Below the pieces are notes generated by a model. The model worked only from the letters and a program-made list of their open reading frames with translations, had not been told where the DNA came from and searched no databases. Source: Gammaproteobacteria bacterium (GTDB taxonomy: Bacteria; Pseudomonadota; Gammaproteobacteria; Steroidobacterales; Steroidobacteraceae). Taken from it: a stretch of 56,350 bases of DNA. The stretch covers positions 1 through 56,350 of the forward strand of contig RGUL01000007.1 of assembly GCA_010027845.1 (NCBI GenBank). Direction: 5' to 3'. Shown in pieces: positions 27,204 through 36,053 of the stretch; the first letter of the stretch is position 1; each line of letters begins with the position of its first letter. The position numbers and the translations under genes are program-made.

Positions 27204-28697
27204 ATGGCGTTCAAGGACATGCGTGAATTTCTCGACCTGCTTGAGAAAGACGGGCAACTCAAGCACTTGGACGTACCGTTCGACGGTCGTCGCGACAGCA
27301 ACGAATTGCAGGCGCTGATGAACTACGTCTGCGCGAAAGACGGCCCGGCGTTGATGCTCAACAACGTCAACGGCATCAACACTAAAGACGTGCCGATTTT
27401 GTTTAATCCTTTCGGCACGCGCGAGCGCACTGCGATGACGATCGGCTTTCGCGATTGGCGCGAGGCCAAGTTGCATCATTCCGAGGTGCTCGCCGATCCG
27501 GCTCGATGGCATGCACCGAAGATCGTCGACAAATCGAAAGCGCCCTGCAAAGAAGTCATCATCAAAGGTGACGATGTGTCGCTCGATAAACAATTGCCGC
27601 ATGTCTGGTTCGGCAAGGAAGGTCCGGCTTACATCACCAACGCGATGACGTTCTCGAAAGATCCGGAGACGGGTGGGCGCAATTGTGGTTGGTATCGATT
27701 TACGCAATTTTTGGAAGCGACGCACCCACAAGGCGGCTCGTATAAGCCAGAGCGCGCCAAGACCGATCTTGCGGCTTTTTATTGGTGGAATCCGCCGTTC
27801 TCCGACATCGGTCGCCACACATTCAAAGCATCGCAGATGGGTAAACGTCTCGAAGTCGCGCTCGCTGGTGTGTGCGAACCCGCATTGCATCTCGCATCAG
27901 CGACCGGCGTTCCTTTCAACGTCGACGAAGCCGCATTCGCCGGTGGTCTGCGCGGTGAGCCCGTCGAGATGGTGCGCTGCGAAACCGTCGATCTAGAAGT
28001 GCCCGCTACAGCCGAATGGGTGCTCGAGGGAGAGGTGTACACCGACGAGCTCGAAGCGATCGGTTGGCACTCGAACCCGGTCGGTTATTACGATCGTGTG
28101 CAAGTGTTTCCGATCGTGCGTATCAAGTGCATCACGCATCGCAAAAAACCGATTTGGCACGCCACCATGGAAATGGTGCCGCCGTTCGACCACAACTACA
28201 TCGCGCTGCTGCCAGTCGAGGGCGAGGTGTTGTCGGATTTGCGCAAGAAAATTCCCGAAGTTCACGACGTCGCCGTCACGCCGAACATGTGCTACGTGGT
28301 GCAGTTGTCCGTGGACGGCTGGCGTAAGCCGCATCCCAATTTCGGCAAGTACGTCATTCACGCGGTATGGGGCTCGGCTGGCCGCTGGGGACGTACGGCG
28401 AAACTCGTGATCGTGGTCGGACCCGACGTCGATCCCTATGATTTGAAGCAAGTCGAATGGGCGATGATGACGCGTTGGCAGCCGGCTAAAGATTCGATCG
28501 TGCAGCCGGATGGTATCCCGATGATTCTCGATCCGTCCTGCGAAAAATCGGCGCAGTTCGGTGCGTTCCGGTCCGACCAAATGGGCATCGACGCGACGAT
28601 CAAAATTCCCGAGCGGTTCACCGAGTATCCGGAAGTTTCGAAAGCCGATCCGGAAGCCGTTGCGGCGATCGCAAAGAAGCTCGCTGGCATCGTTTGA
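27204..28697 (+). CDS. UbiD-family prenylated-FMN decarboxylase
   Basis: The 497-residue enzyme matches UbiD in length and blocks: MREFLDLLEKDGQLKHLD at the N-terminus, then PAYITNAMTFSKDPETGGRNCGWYR, then VRIKCITHRKKPIWHATMEM. UbiD enzymes use prenylated FMN to decarboxylate or carboxylate aromatic or unsaturated acids. The tandem with an aromatic-type monooxygenase and SDR points to catabolism rather than ubiquinone synthesis. No UbiX flavin prenyltransferase is in the window. GGGGG at 27192-27196 serves as ribosome-binding site. Confidence 0.85.
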   Translation: MAFKDMREFLDLLEKDGQLKHLDVPFDGRRDSNELQALMNYVCAKDGPALMLNNVNGINTKDVPILFNPFGTRERTAMTIGFRDWREAKLHHSEVLADPARWHAPKIVDKSKAPCKEVIIKGDDVSLDKQLPHVWFGKEGPAYITNAMTFSKDPETGGRNCGWYRFTQFLEATHPQGGSYKPERAKTDLAAFYWWNPPFSDIGRHTFKASQMGKRLEVALAGVCEPALHLASATGVPFNVDEAAFAGGLRGEPVEMVRCETVDLEVPATAEWVLEGEVYTDELEAIGWHSNPVGYYDRVQVFPIVRIKCITHRKKPIWHATMEMVPPFDHNYIALLPVEGEVLSDLRKKIPEVHDVAVTPNMCYVVQLSVDGWRKPHPNFGKYVIHAVWGSAGRWGRTAKLVIVVGPDVDPYDLKQVEWAMMTRWQPAKDSIVQPDGIPMILDPSCEKSAQFGAFRSDQMGIDATIKIPERFTEYPEVSKADPEAVAAIAKKLAGIV

Positions 28698-29320
28698 CTC
28701 GAGCCAAAGCAAACCGCGGACGGCGTGCGCCGTTCGCGGCATCGCATTTCGATCGCGAGTACTACCGCCGACATTATCGTGACGGCCGTACGAGCGTGAC
28801 TTCGCGCGCCGAAATGACGGCGCGTGCCGAGTACATTGCCGCTTACACGCGACACGTCGGATTGCCGGTGGGCACCGTGCTCGACGCCGGCTGTGGGCTC
28901 GGCTTGCTGCGCGACCCTTTGATGCGCGCGTTACCGCGCGCGAGTTATGTCGGGCTCGAGTTCAGCGAATATCTTTGCCGGCGTTATGGTTGGACGCAGG
29001 GCAGCTTGACGGACTTCCGTGCGCGGCCCTTCGATCTCGTGATTTGTTACGACGTACTGCAATATTTGGACGATCGTAGTGCGAGCGCAGCACTCGCTAA
29101 TCTCGCGAAACTTTGTCGCGGCGTGCTGTATTTCAGCGCCTTGACGCTACGCGATTGGGCCGAGAACGCCGACCGTCGTCGCACTGACCGCAACGTCTGG
29201 ATGCGCAGCGCGACCTGGTATCGTCGGCGTCTCGCGCGCCATTTTCGGCAGGTCGGCGGCGGATTTTGGATTCGCCGCGATGCGCCGCTACTGCCCTGGG
29301 AGCTGGAAACCGCCGAGTGA
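28694..29320 (+). CDS. SAM-dependent methyltransferase, class I
   Basis: The 208-residue product has motif I VLDAGCGLGLL (about residues 62-72), YVGLEFSEYLC as motif II and FDLVICYDVLQYLDD as motif IV. The N-terminus (FDREYYRRHYRDGRTSVTSRAE) is typical of a small family of stand-alone methyltransferases. It starts with TTG at 28694, overlapping the UbiD-family stop by 4 bases, so the two are coupled. The substrate is unknown. It converges with the RND pump gene, 3 bases away. Confidence 0.8.
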   Translation: MTRAKANRGRRAPFAASHFDREYYRRHYRDGRTSVTSRAEMTARAEYIAAYTRHVGLPVGTVLDAGCGLGLLRDPLMRALPRASYVGLEFSEYLCRRYGWTQGSLTDFRARPFDLVICYDVLQYLDDRSASAALANLAKLCRGVLYFSALTLRDWAENADRRRTDRNVWMRSATWYRRRLARHFRQVGGGFWIRRDAPLLPWELETAE

Positions 29321-29323
29321 CGA

Positions 29324-32300
29324 TTACAACAACACGCCGGGCGCTTCGTTATTAGCCTCGAGCTTTTTCTTAGGCTCATGACCCGACGGCGGGATGAGTT
29401 TATAAACCACGGGCGTCACGAGCCGCGCAAGCAGCGTCGAGGTGACGAGCCCACCGATGATCACCCACGCCATCGGCGAATAGAGGCCGATGCCTTGCAC
29501 AGCGAGCGGAAACAAACCGCCGATCGCCGTAGCCGAGGTCAACAAAATCGGTAAGAAGCGAATCTCGCCAGCTTGCTCGATCGCCTCGTCGAGCGGCACG
29601 CCTTCCTCACGTAACTGATTGGTGAAGTCGACGAGCAAGATCGAATTTTTGATCTCGATACCGATCAAGGCGATGAAGCCGATGCTGGCGGTGAACGAAA
29701 TGTCGTTTCGCGTCAGCAGCAACATCAACATTCCGCCGAAGATCCCGAGCGGGACGACGGTCAGCACGATCAACGTGGAGCGGAAGCTGCCGAATTCGAG
29801 GACGAGAATCGCGAAGATGCCGAAAATCGCGACGATCGCCGCGGTGCCGACGCCGCCGAACGCTTCTGCACCCGCCTCGGCGTCGCCGCCGAGCACGTAA
29901 CGATAGCCACGCGGCCATTGCATGGCGTTCAAACGTTTGACGACCGCTGCGGTAACTTTGCCCGTGTTCTCGCCGCGCTGCACTTGGGCGTTGACCGTGA
30001 CGGAGCGCTCGCGATCGAACCGGGAGATCAGCACCGGCGCGGCGTCGAAGCTCAAACGACCGAGCTGCGAGAGGGGGATTGATTCGCCGAGCGCGTTGGT
30101 CACTCGAGCACGCTCGAGGCTCGGCAGGTCCGGGCGGCCGTCGAGCGGCGGCCGCACGACGATGGGATATTGCTCGCCGTTCGAATCTTTGAAAGTTCCC
30201 GCTGATATTCCGGAAATCGCCAGACGCGCTGCGCGATCGACTTCCACGGCGGGAACGCCGAGTAATGCTGCCTTCTGGGTGTCGACCACAAACCGGAGAT
30301 TGGTACGCGGGAATTTCAGCGGGTTACGGACGTCGCGCGTACCGGGCGTCTTACCGATCAACGTTTCGACCTCGCGCGCGAGCGAATCGAGTACGGCGAG
30401 GTCCGGTCCGACGACGCGCACCGCGATGGGCGCACTGACCGGCGGACCGTTGACAAATTCTTTGACGCTGATCCGAGCGCCCGGGTATGTGTCGAGACGG
30501 TCGCGTAAAGCGTCTAGTAAGCGCGGAGTTGCACGCGTGTCGTAAGACTTCAAAATCACGAACACTTCGGCATACGCGGCGGATTCGGAATGCTGGATGT
30601 GGTTGTAATACATCTGCGGATTGCCGCGACCGAGGTTCGCATAGACTGACGCGACCTCCGGCATCTTGTGTAGTTCGTCTTCGACGAAACGCAGTGCACG
30701 ATCGGTTTCCGCAAGGCTCGTGCCGGTCGGTGTGTCGATCATGACCAAGAACTGAGGCGCGTCGGCTTTAGGAAAAAAGCTCGAGCCGACGACGGGCACG
30801 AGTAGCGCGGTGAGCAGGATCGAGCCGCCGATGGTCGTGAATACGGTGGTTCGCGGGCGCTCGAGACACCAGTGCAAAGCGGGGCGATAGTAGCGGTGGA
30901 TCGCATCCATGATGCGCGTCAGCAGAGCGCTGCTGTGCTCGGCGCCTTCTTTCGGCAGCATGCGGCTCGCGAGAAAAGGAATGATGAGCAGCGCGACGAT
31001 CAACGAGCCGAGAATGGTCGATACGACGGTCGTCGGCAGTACGCGAATGAATTTCCCGGCAGTGCCGGGCAGCGCCATCAACGGCAAGAACGCGAACACC
31101 AATGTCGCCGTGCAGCCGAGAATGGCGATGAAGATTTGCTTGGTGCCGGCCAGCGCCGCACTGGTTCGCTCGTAGCCCATACGTAGATGGCGCGAGATGT
31201 TTTCGACGACGACGATCGAATCGTCGACCAGTAGTCCGAGCGCGACGACGAAACCGGCGATCGAAAGCTGATTGAGCGAGTAACCGAGAAAATAAAGTGC
31301 GGTAATGCCGATCGCGAGCGACAGCGGGATCGAGATCATCACGATGGTCGCAGCACTGAGTCCGAGCGGTAGCAGCGTGATGAGCACCAGCGCGATCGCG
31401 AGTGCAAAGTCGAAATAGAGTCGATCGAGGCGATTTTTGACGTTACTCGATTGATCGAAACCGAGATCCAACGCAACTCGCTTCGGCAGCGACAACGCAT
31501 AGCGATCGACGGCGGCACCGATTGCTTTGCGCACTTGCAGAATGTTGTAACCCTCTTTCATGTTCGCGGTGACGAACACGGCGCGCTTGCCGTCGTAGCG
31601 ACCGATGTGGCCCCACTGACCTTCGTTCCAGCTGACTTTGGCGATATCGCGGATGCGTAGCGTTCGGCCATCGGCGGCGTTCACCACGGTGTCGCGCACC
31701 TGATCGAGGTTCGCGAATGCGCCCGTGGTTTTGACGCTGAAGCTGCGCGGGCCGATGTCGACGACACCGGCGGGAATGTTGGCGTTCTCGCTCTCGAGCG
31801 CTTGCAGGACACGGCCGATCGGCAACTTGAGTTCCGCGAGACGCTGCAGGTCCACTTCGACCCGTAATTCGCGCGGTGGATACGCCCAGGTTTCGGAGGT
31901 ACGAATCCCGGGAATCGACTTCAGGACGTCCTTGAGGCTGCGAGCGTGATCTTCGAGTTCGCGATACGGAGCGTCCTCGGACACGAGTGCGTATTGCACG
32001 ATATTGACGAGTCCCGGGCTGAAGCGGCGAATGCTGAGTTCACGCAGCTCGGCTGGTAGCGTTGGGCGCAGTGCGTTCACTTCGCGCACCACTTCGTCGT
32101 ATTTACGGTCGGGATCTGTGTAGGCGTAGAACTCGACTACCGTGAACGCGACACTGTCGGCCGCAACGGTTTCTATTTTTTTGACGTCGTCGAGTTCGGC
32201 GAGTCGATCTTCGAGCGGTTTGGAGACGAGTTGCTCGAGTTCCTTCGGGTCCGCGCCCGGCATGATCGCGGTGATGTTCATCCCCGAGATCTTGAAAGAC

Positions 32301-32413
32301 GGGTCTTCTTCGCGTGGCACGTTTACGAACGCGAAGATACCGATCGCGACCAAGCAAAGAAATGCGACCAGCGTGAACTGGTAGCGACGGATCGGAAATT
32401 CGAGCAATGTCAT
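29324..32413 (-). CDS. RND multidrug efflux pump, inner-membrane transporter
   Basis: This proton-driven exporter of the hydrophobe/amphiphile (AcrB-like) family has 1029 residues. The N-terminal half has the first membrane helix and LLVDDSIVVVENISRHLRMG in transmembrane helix 4, where the adjacent Asp pair relays protons. A second set of helices ends the protein (IGFIALIGIEIKNSILLVDFTNQ, then FLPILLTSATAIGGLFPLA). Two large periplasmic loops lie between. It is the last gene of the tetR-outer membrane-adaptor-pump operon, 15 bases after the adaptor. Confidence 0.95.
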   Translation of the reverse strand: MTLLEFPIRRYQFTLVAFLCLVAIGIFAFVNVPREEDPSFKISGMNITAIMPGADPKELEQLVSKPLEDRLAELDDVKKIETVAADSVAFTVVEFYAYTDPDRKYDEVVREVNALRPTLPAELRELSIRRFSPGLVNIVQYALVSEDAPYRELEDHARSLKDVLKSIPGIRTSETWAYPPRELRVEVDLQRLAELKLPIGRVLQALESENANIPAGVVDIGPRSFSVKTTGAFANLDQVRDTVVNAADGRTLRIRDIAKVSWNEGQWGHIGRYDGKRAVFVTANMKEGYNILQVRKAIGAAVDRYALSLPKRVALDLGFDQSSNVKNRLDRLYFDFALAIALVLITLLPLGLSAATIVMISIPLSLAIGITALYFLGYSLNQLSIAGFVVALGLLVDDSIVVVENISRHLRMGYERTSAALAGTKQIFIAILGCTATLVFAFLPLMALPGTAGKFIRVLPTTVVSTILGSLIVALLIIPFLASRMLPKEGAEHSSALLTRIMDAIHRYYRPALHWCLERPRTTVFTTIGGSILLTALLVPVVGSSFFPKADAPQFLVMIDTPTGTSLAETDRALRFVEDELHKMPEVASVYANLGRGNPQMYYNHIQHSESAAYAEVFVILKSYDTRATPRLLDALRDRLDTYPGARISVKEFVNGPPVSAPIAVRVVGPDLAVLDSLAREVETLIGKTPGTRDVRNPLKFPRTNLRFVVDTQKAALLGVPAVEVDRAARLAISGISAGTFKDSNGEQYPIVVRPPLDGRPDLPSLERARVTNALGESIPLSQLGRLSFDAAPVLISRFDRERSVTVNAQVQRGENTGKVTAAVVKRLNAMQWPRGYRYVLGGDAEAGAEAFGGVGTAAIVAIFGIFAILVLEFGSFRSTLIVLTVVPLGIFGGMLMLLLTRNDISFTASIGFIALIGIEIKNSILLVDFTNQLREEGVPLDEAIEQAGEIRFLPILLTSATAIGGLFPLAVQGIGLYSPMAWVIIGGLVTSTLLARLVTPVVYKLIPPSGHEPKKKLEANNEAPGVLL

Positions 32414-32428
32414 GGAGGCGCGCCGAAG

Positions 32429-33532
32429 TTATTGCAGCACGCGGATGCGTTCGCCATCGACGAGATAGAGCGCGCCTTCGGTGACGATGCGCTCACCGGG
32501 CTTGAGTCCGTTTGCGATCGCCACACCGAGATCGCTGATGAACGCGACTTTGACCGATCGCTTGCGGGCAACCTCGCCGTCGACGACGAACACTGCGGCG
32601 CTGTCGCGCGTACCCTCTACGACGGCTGCGATCGGTGCGTAAGTGAGCGTGCTACGGGTCGCCGCTTTCGGCACGATCGAAACTTTCGCCACCATGCCGC
32701 TCGACAGGGGAACTGTCGCGGCATCGAGCCGAATCTCGACTGGGAACAAACCGGTGCGCGGGTCCGCCGCCCCGGCAATTTCATTGACGGTGCCGGTGAA
32801 ATCGCGATCGGGCCAGGCATCGAGATGCGCGGCTACGGGATCGCCGACCGCGATTTGCACGACTTCACGATCGGCTAGCCCGACGCGGACGATTTGCCCG
32901 CGTGACGTACCGCCGAGAACGACGACCGGCTGACCCGGTGGCACGAGTTCGCTTTCTTCGACGAGCTTGCGTAGTACGACACCGTCGATCGGGGCGACGA
33001 TCGAGGAGCGCGCGAGGTTGAACCCGGCGGCATCGCGCGCGGCGCGCGCGACACCAGCCTGGGTGCGCAAATTTTGCAATTGCTCGAGGCTGATGACTTC
33101 GTCTTTGCGCAAGCGTTCGCCGCGCTCGAGGTCGCGCTCCGCCTTCGCAGCGATTTCTTTGGACTGGGCGTGTTGCGCGGCGATTTCGGTGAGGTCGAGT
33201 TCGGCGAGCAACTGACCTTTGCGCACGCGCTCACCCTCGTGCACGGCGATGCGCCGCAGGATGCCGCCGGTCTTGAACGACAAACGCATTTCGTCGTTGC
33301 TCGCGATCACTCCGTTGGCGGTGACGACGGGGCTCGCGGGGCCGGTTGTCGATAGTGCCGCACGAACCGGCGTGCTGCTGGCGGCTTGCCCGTCGGGTTT
33401 GGTACCGCAAGCGGCTAGCGCGGCGAGCGTCACGCCGGCGACGAGCGCGCGCAGAGAGCGTCGTGGTGCGCGTCGTGACGGAACGTGCAGCGCAAAATTT
33501 TTCGGTGCCGGGTGGCTGATCGATCGATGCAT
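32429..33532 (-). CDS. RND efflux periplasmic adaptor (membrane-fusion) lipoprotein
   Basis: The 367-residue adaptor links the pump to the outer-membrane channel. The lipobox LAALAAC (about residues 39-45) marks lipid attachment. Lipoyl-type halves flank a coiled coil: GVIASNDEMRLSFKTGGILRRIAVHEGERVRKGQLLAELD, of which RIAVHEGERVRKGQLLAELD is the signature, and later SIVAPIDGVVLRKLVEESE. The start at 33532 is chosen because it precedes the lipoprotein signal; 36 upstream in-frame codons extend into the tolC-like gene region. It sits between the outer-membrane channel and the pump. Confidence 0.92.
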   Translation of the reverse strand: MHRSISHPAPKNFALHVPSRRAPRRSLRALVAGVTLAALAACGTKPDGQAASSTPVRAALSTTGPASPVVTANGVIASNDEMRLSFKTGGILRRIAVHEGERVRKGQLLAELDLTEIAAQHAQSKEIAAKAERDLERGERLRKDEVISLEQLQNLRTQAGVARAARDAAGFNLARSSIVAPIDGVVLRKLVEESELVPPGQPVVVLGGTSRGQIVRVGLADREVVQIAVGDPVAAHLDAWPDRDFTGTVNEIAGAADPRTGLFPVEIRLDAATVPLSSGMVAKVSIVPKAATRSTLTYAPIAAVVEGTRDSAAVFVVDGEVARKRSVKVAFISDLGVAIANGLKPGERIVTEGALYLVDGERIRVLQ

Positions 33533-33548
33533 GGCGTGTCCCGCGGCG

Positions 33549-35027
33549 TCAGTGCCGCGGACCTCCGGTGGCGTAGTCGAGATCCGCTTGTCGTGCGAGC
33601 ACTTCGTAGCGGAGTGCATTGAGATTGAGTTCGGCGGCACTCAGGCTAGTGCGCGCATCGAGGAATTCGAGTTGCGACATCATGCCTTCGTCACGCTTGC
33701 GCGTCGCGATGCGAAACGCCGCCTGCGCGGCTGCGGCGCGTGCGGCCGCGGTCTCGAGCGAGGCAGTGCTAGTGCGCAGTCGATCGAGCGCTTGCTGCAC
33801 TTCGAGCTCGATCTGCAGCGCGAGCTGTTCGCGTTGCGTGCGTGCTTGTCGTTCGCTGATGCGCGCAGCGCGTTCGTCGGCGCTGCGTGCGCCACCGTCG
33901 AACAAGGTCCAGTTCAGCAATAACGACACGGTGGAAAAATTTCGCCCGCTACCGAATTCGTAACGCTCGCCTTGCGTGCCGCCATCGACGGCGAGCGCTA
34001 GGCTCGGCATACGCGCTGCACGCGCGATCGAGGCGCGCGCGCCGGCGGCACCGATCGCGCGGTCCGCCTGCGCCAATTCGGGTCGCGCGGTGATTGCGGC
34101 TGTGCGTAGTTGGGCGAGATCCGCATTGGTACGCGCGATTTCGGTGTCGACTTCCGAGGCCTCGATCGTGGTGTCGAGCGGTCGATTGAGCAAAAAATTG
34201 AGATAACTGCGCGCTTGATCACGCACGTTTTGTACTTCGATGACTTGCTGGTCGAGGGCGAGTAATTCGGCTTTGGCGCGTAACACTTGGTCTTGGGTGA
34301 GTTTGCCGTTCGCGTAGAGCGATTCGGTGATCCGAAGATTTTCGGCCAGCAACAGACGGCTCGCGACCACGAGGTCCGCGGCCCGCGCGGCGCGCGACCA
34401 ATCGACATACGATGCAGTGATGTCGCGACGCAGGCGGTTCGTTAGGGCGAGTTGCGCATAGCGACTCGCTTCGAGCGCGGCGCGTTGCGCTCGTACGGCA
34501 GCCGGAATGGCGGGTGCGTAGAGCGGCTGACGCAGCGTCACGCGCGTGTCTTGTTCGCGGGGGCGGATCAAAGAAAACTGCGGGTCTTGGATGGTGCCGA
34601 ACCGCGGCGCTTGACCGTTCGCTTTCAACAAATCGTTGAGGGTCAGGTAGACGGGATTGAAGGCGGCGGCGAGCGGCAGCGAGATTTCGCGACCGCCCTC
34701 GGCGCGCGTGTAACGAGCCACCAAAGACGCCTCGGGGAAAAAACGCGCGCGCGCCGAATCGAGCGCCGCCGCGGTGCGTTCGACCTCGAGTTCGGCCGAT
34801 TGCAGGGCGAGGTTGGAGCTGAGCCCCAGCTTCACGTAGTCGTCGATCACGGCGGCGACCGGGCGGCGCGCGGTGGTGTCGAGATTCGCGGCGCGGGCCG
34901 CCGTCGGGCCGAGCGTTTGCGCGGCGAGCAGCGGCGCGGTCACGGCGGTCGTGACGAGGGCCGCAGCGATCGCGGTGGCGACTAGGGCGGAGGCGCGAGC
35001 GAGGCCGTTCGACACGATCGGTCTCAT
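33549..35027 (-). CDS. TolC-family outer-membrane efflux channel
   Basis: The 492-residue channel has a signal peptide (ASALVATAIAAALVTTAVTAPLLAAQ) and no lipobox. Two repeated OEP halves are seen, each ending in long Ala/Arg/Gln-rich coiled coils (LALQSAELEVERTAAALDSARARFFPEASL and its counterpart ELAQADRAIGAAGARASIARAARMPSL; diagnostic cores are SARARFFPEASL and ARAARMPSL). The start at 35027 overlaps the tetR stop (ATGA). Longer in-frame readings to 35288 run antisense-like through tetR and are rejected. Confidence 0.92.
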   Translation of the reverse strand: MRPIVSNGLARASALVATAIAAALVTTAVTAPLLAAQTLGPTAARAANLDTTARRPVAAVIDDYVKLGLSSNLALQSAELEVERTAAALDSARARFFPEASLVARYTRAEGGREISLPLAAAFNPVYLTLNDLLKANGQAPRFGTIQDPQFSLIRPREQDTRVTLRQPLYAPAIPAAVRAQRAALEASRYAQLALTNRLRRDITASYVDWSRAARAADLVVASRLLLAENLRITESLYANGKLTQDQVLRAKAELLALDQQVIEVQNVRDQARSYLNFLLNRPLDTTIEASEVDTEIARTNADLAQLRTAAITARPELAQADRAIGAAGARASIARAARMPSLALAVDGGTQGERYEFGSGRNFSTVSLLLNWTLFDGGARSADERAARISERQARTQREQLALQIELEVQQALDRLRTSTASLETAAARAAAAQAAFRIATRKRDEGMMSQLEFLDARTSLSAAELNLNALRYEVLARQADLDYATGGPRH

Positions 35028-35677
35028 GACTGGTCTCGCATGGGCGTGGCGATGGCGCGGGTCGCGAGCGCGAAGGCGTGTTCGATCAGGGCCTCGGTGG
35101 CGATGCCGCGACGCTCGAGTTCGCCGCGCTTGACCATGGTCAGCTGGATGATGCCGTGCATCAGCCCCCAGAGCGTGAAGCCGATCAGCAGAGGATCCCC
35201 GGCGTCCCGGTCGATCGACCCGTCGGCGATACCGCGCGCGATCGCTCGGGCCAACACGCTTTGCGAGCGGTCGCCGGCGGACATGCAATCGCTATAGGCT
35301 GAGTTAGGTTGATCGGCGGGCAGGCGCGATTCGAAGCCCGCCAGGGTGGCGAAGCGCACCGGGTGCTCGAGCGCGAAGGCCACGTAGGCCCGGCCGCAGG
35401 CGACCACTTGATCGCGCCCATGAACTTGCTCGGCGACCGCGGACTCGAATCGGTCGCCGAGTTGTTGCAGGGCGCGTTCGCAGATGCCGAGGGTGAGGGC
35501 CGCTTTGTCCTGGAAGTAGACGTACAGCAGGGCACGGGACAGGCGCGCCTTTTTGGCGACCTGATCCATGGTCATCGTCTCGACGCCGATCTCGGCGGCG
35601 ACGGCCTCGGCGGCGTCGAGGATCTCGACGCGGCGCCGCTCGCGCTCCTCGAGTCGGCGTTCGGCAAGCTGGTTCAT
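35024..35677 (-). CDS. TetR-family repressor of the RND operon
   Basis: This 217-residue regulator has an N-terminal HTH (about residues 14-60): RVEILDAAEAVAAEIGVETMTMDQVAKKARLSRALLYVYFQDKAALTLGI, with MDQVAKKARLSRALLYVYF as the recognisable core. The C-terminal half is a helical ligand domain of the TetR_C type. It is first in the operon with its likely target genes and sits directly downstream of two palindromes and a promoter. No Shine-Dalgarno precedes the ATG, and the predicted transcription start is at or next to it. Confidence 0.9.
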   Translation of the reverse strand: MNQLAERRLEERERRRVEILDAAEAVAAEIGVETMTMDQVAKKARLSRALLYVYFQDKAALTLGICERALQQLGDRFESAVAEQVHGRDQVVACGRAYVAFALEHPVRFATLAGFESRLPADQPNSAYSDCMSAGDRSQSVLARAIARGIADGSIDRDAGDPLLIGFTLWGLMHGIIQLTMVKRGELERRGIATEALIEHAFALATRAIATPMRDQS

Positions 35678-35683
35678 GGCGCG

Positions 35684-35715
35684 ATTGTCCACGCCGAATT
35701 GACACGATGTCAATT
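35684..35715 (-). promoter_or_regulatory. tetR promoter with palindromic operator over the -35
   Basis: On the minus strand TTGACA (35708-35713 read in reverse) is a perfect -35, and GACAAT at 35684-35689 is the -10, with an 18-base spacer. AATTGACACGATGTCAATT at 35697-35715 is a perfect palindrome with 8-base arms that covers the -35. A TetR dimer bound there would block RNA polymerase. The -10 ends 6 bases before the ATG, so the mRNA is probably leaderless. Confidence 0.65.
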
Positions 35716-35718
35716 CGT

Positions 35719-35730
35719 AGACATATGTCT
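35719..35730 (-). promoter_or_regulatory. Second palindrome upstream of tetR
   Basis: AGACATATGTCT is a perfect 12-base palindrome just upstream of the first operator; its last base is the first base of the azlD stop codon. It shares the GACA/TGTC half with the first palindrome, so it may be a second, weaker TetR site. The function is inferred. Confidence 0.45.
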
Positions 35731-36053
35731 TAAGACACCCAGCGGAGGATCCAGTAAAGCGCCATGCCGCCACCGATGGTGGCTGCCATGCTGCGGGTGG
35801 TGAGTTGGATCAGCGCGGCACCGAGTCCGGCGAGCAGGCGCGCATTGGCAAGATTGAACTCGAGCACGTCGTGGCTGTAGGCGAGGTCGGAGGCGACGAT
35901 CGCCGCCATCGCGCACGCGGGCGCGAAGCGCAACGAGGCCTCGACGAGCGCCGGTAACTGCACGCGTTCGCCGAGCACGTGCAGCAACGAACGGGTCAAT
36001 AAAGTCGCGAAACTGATCGCCAGAATCACCGACCAGAGATACAGCTCGCTCAT
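35730..36053 (-). CDS. azlD: AzlD-family branched-chain amino-acid exporter, small subunit
   Basis: This 107-residue membrane protein has about four hydrophobic helices (LWSVILAISFATLLTRSLL, ALVEASLRFAPACAMAAIVAS, ARLLAGLGAALIQLTTRSMAATIGGGMALYWIL; only short cores are diagnostic, such as LRFAPACAMAAIVAS). It pairs with AzlC to export branched-chain amino acids or related compounds. The start overlaps the azlC stop (ATGA). Long upstream readings in the same frame are antisense-like and rejected. It is followed after 52 bases by tetR, which has its own promoter. Confidence 0.88.
   Translation of the reverse strand: MSELYLWSVILAISFATLLTRSLLHVLGERVQLPALVEASLRFAPACAMAAIVASDLAYSHDVLEFNLANARLLAGLGAALIQLTTRSMAATIGGGMALYWILRWVS

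Noticed and set aside
35028-35288. Long N-terminal extension of the TolC-family gene
   Set aside because: The added 87 residues are Arg/His-rich and read through tetR in another frame; a signal peptide begins only at 35027.
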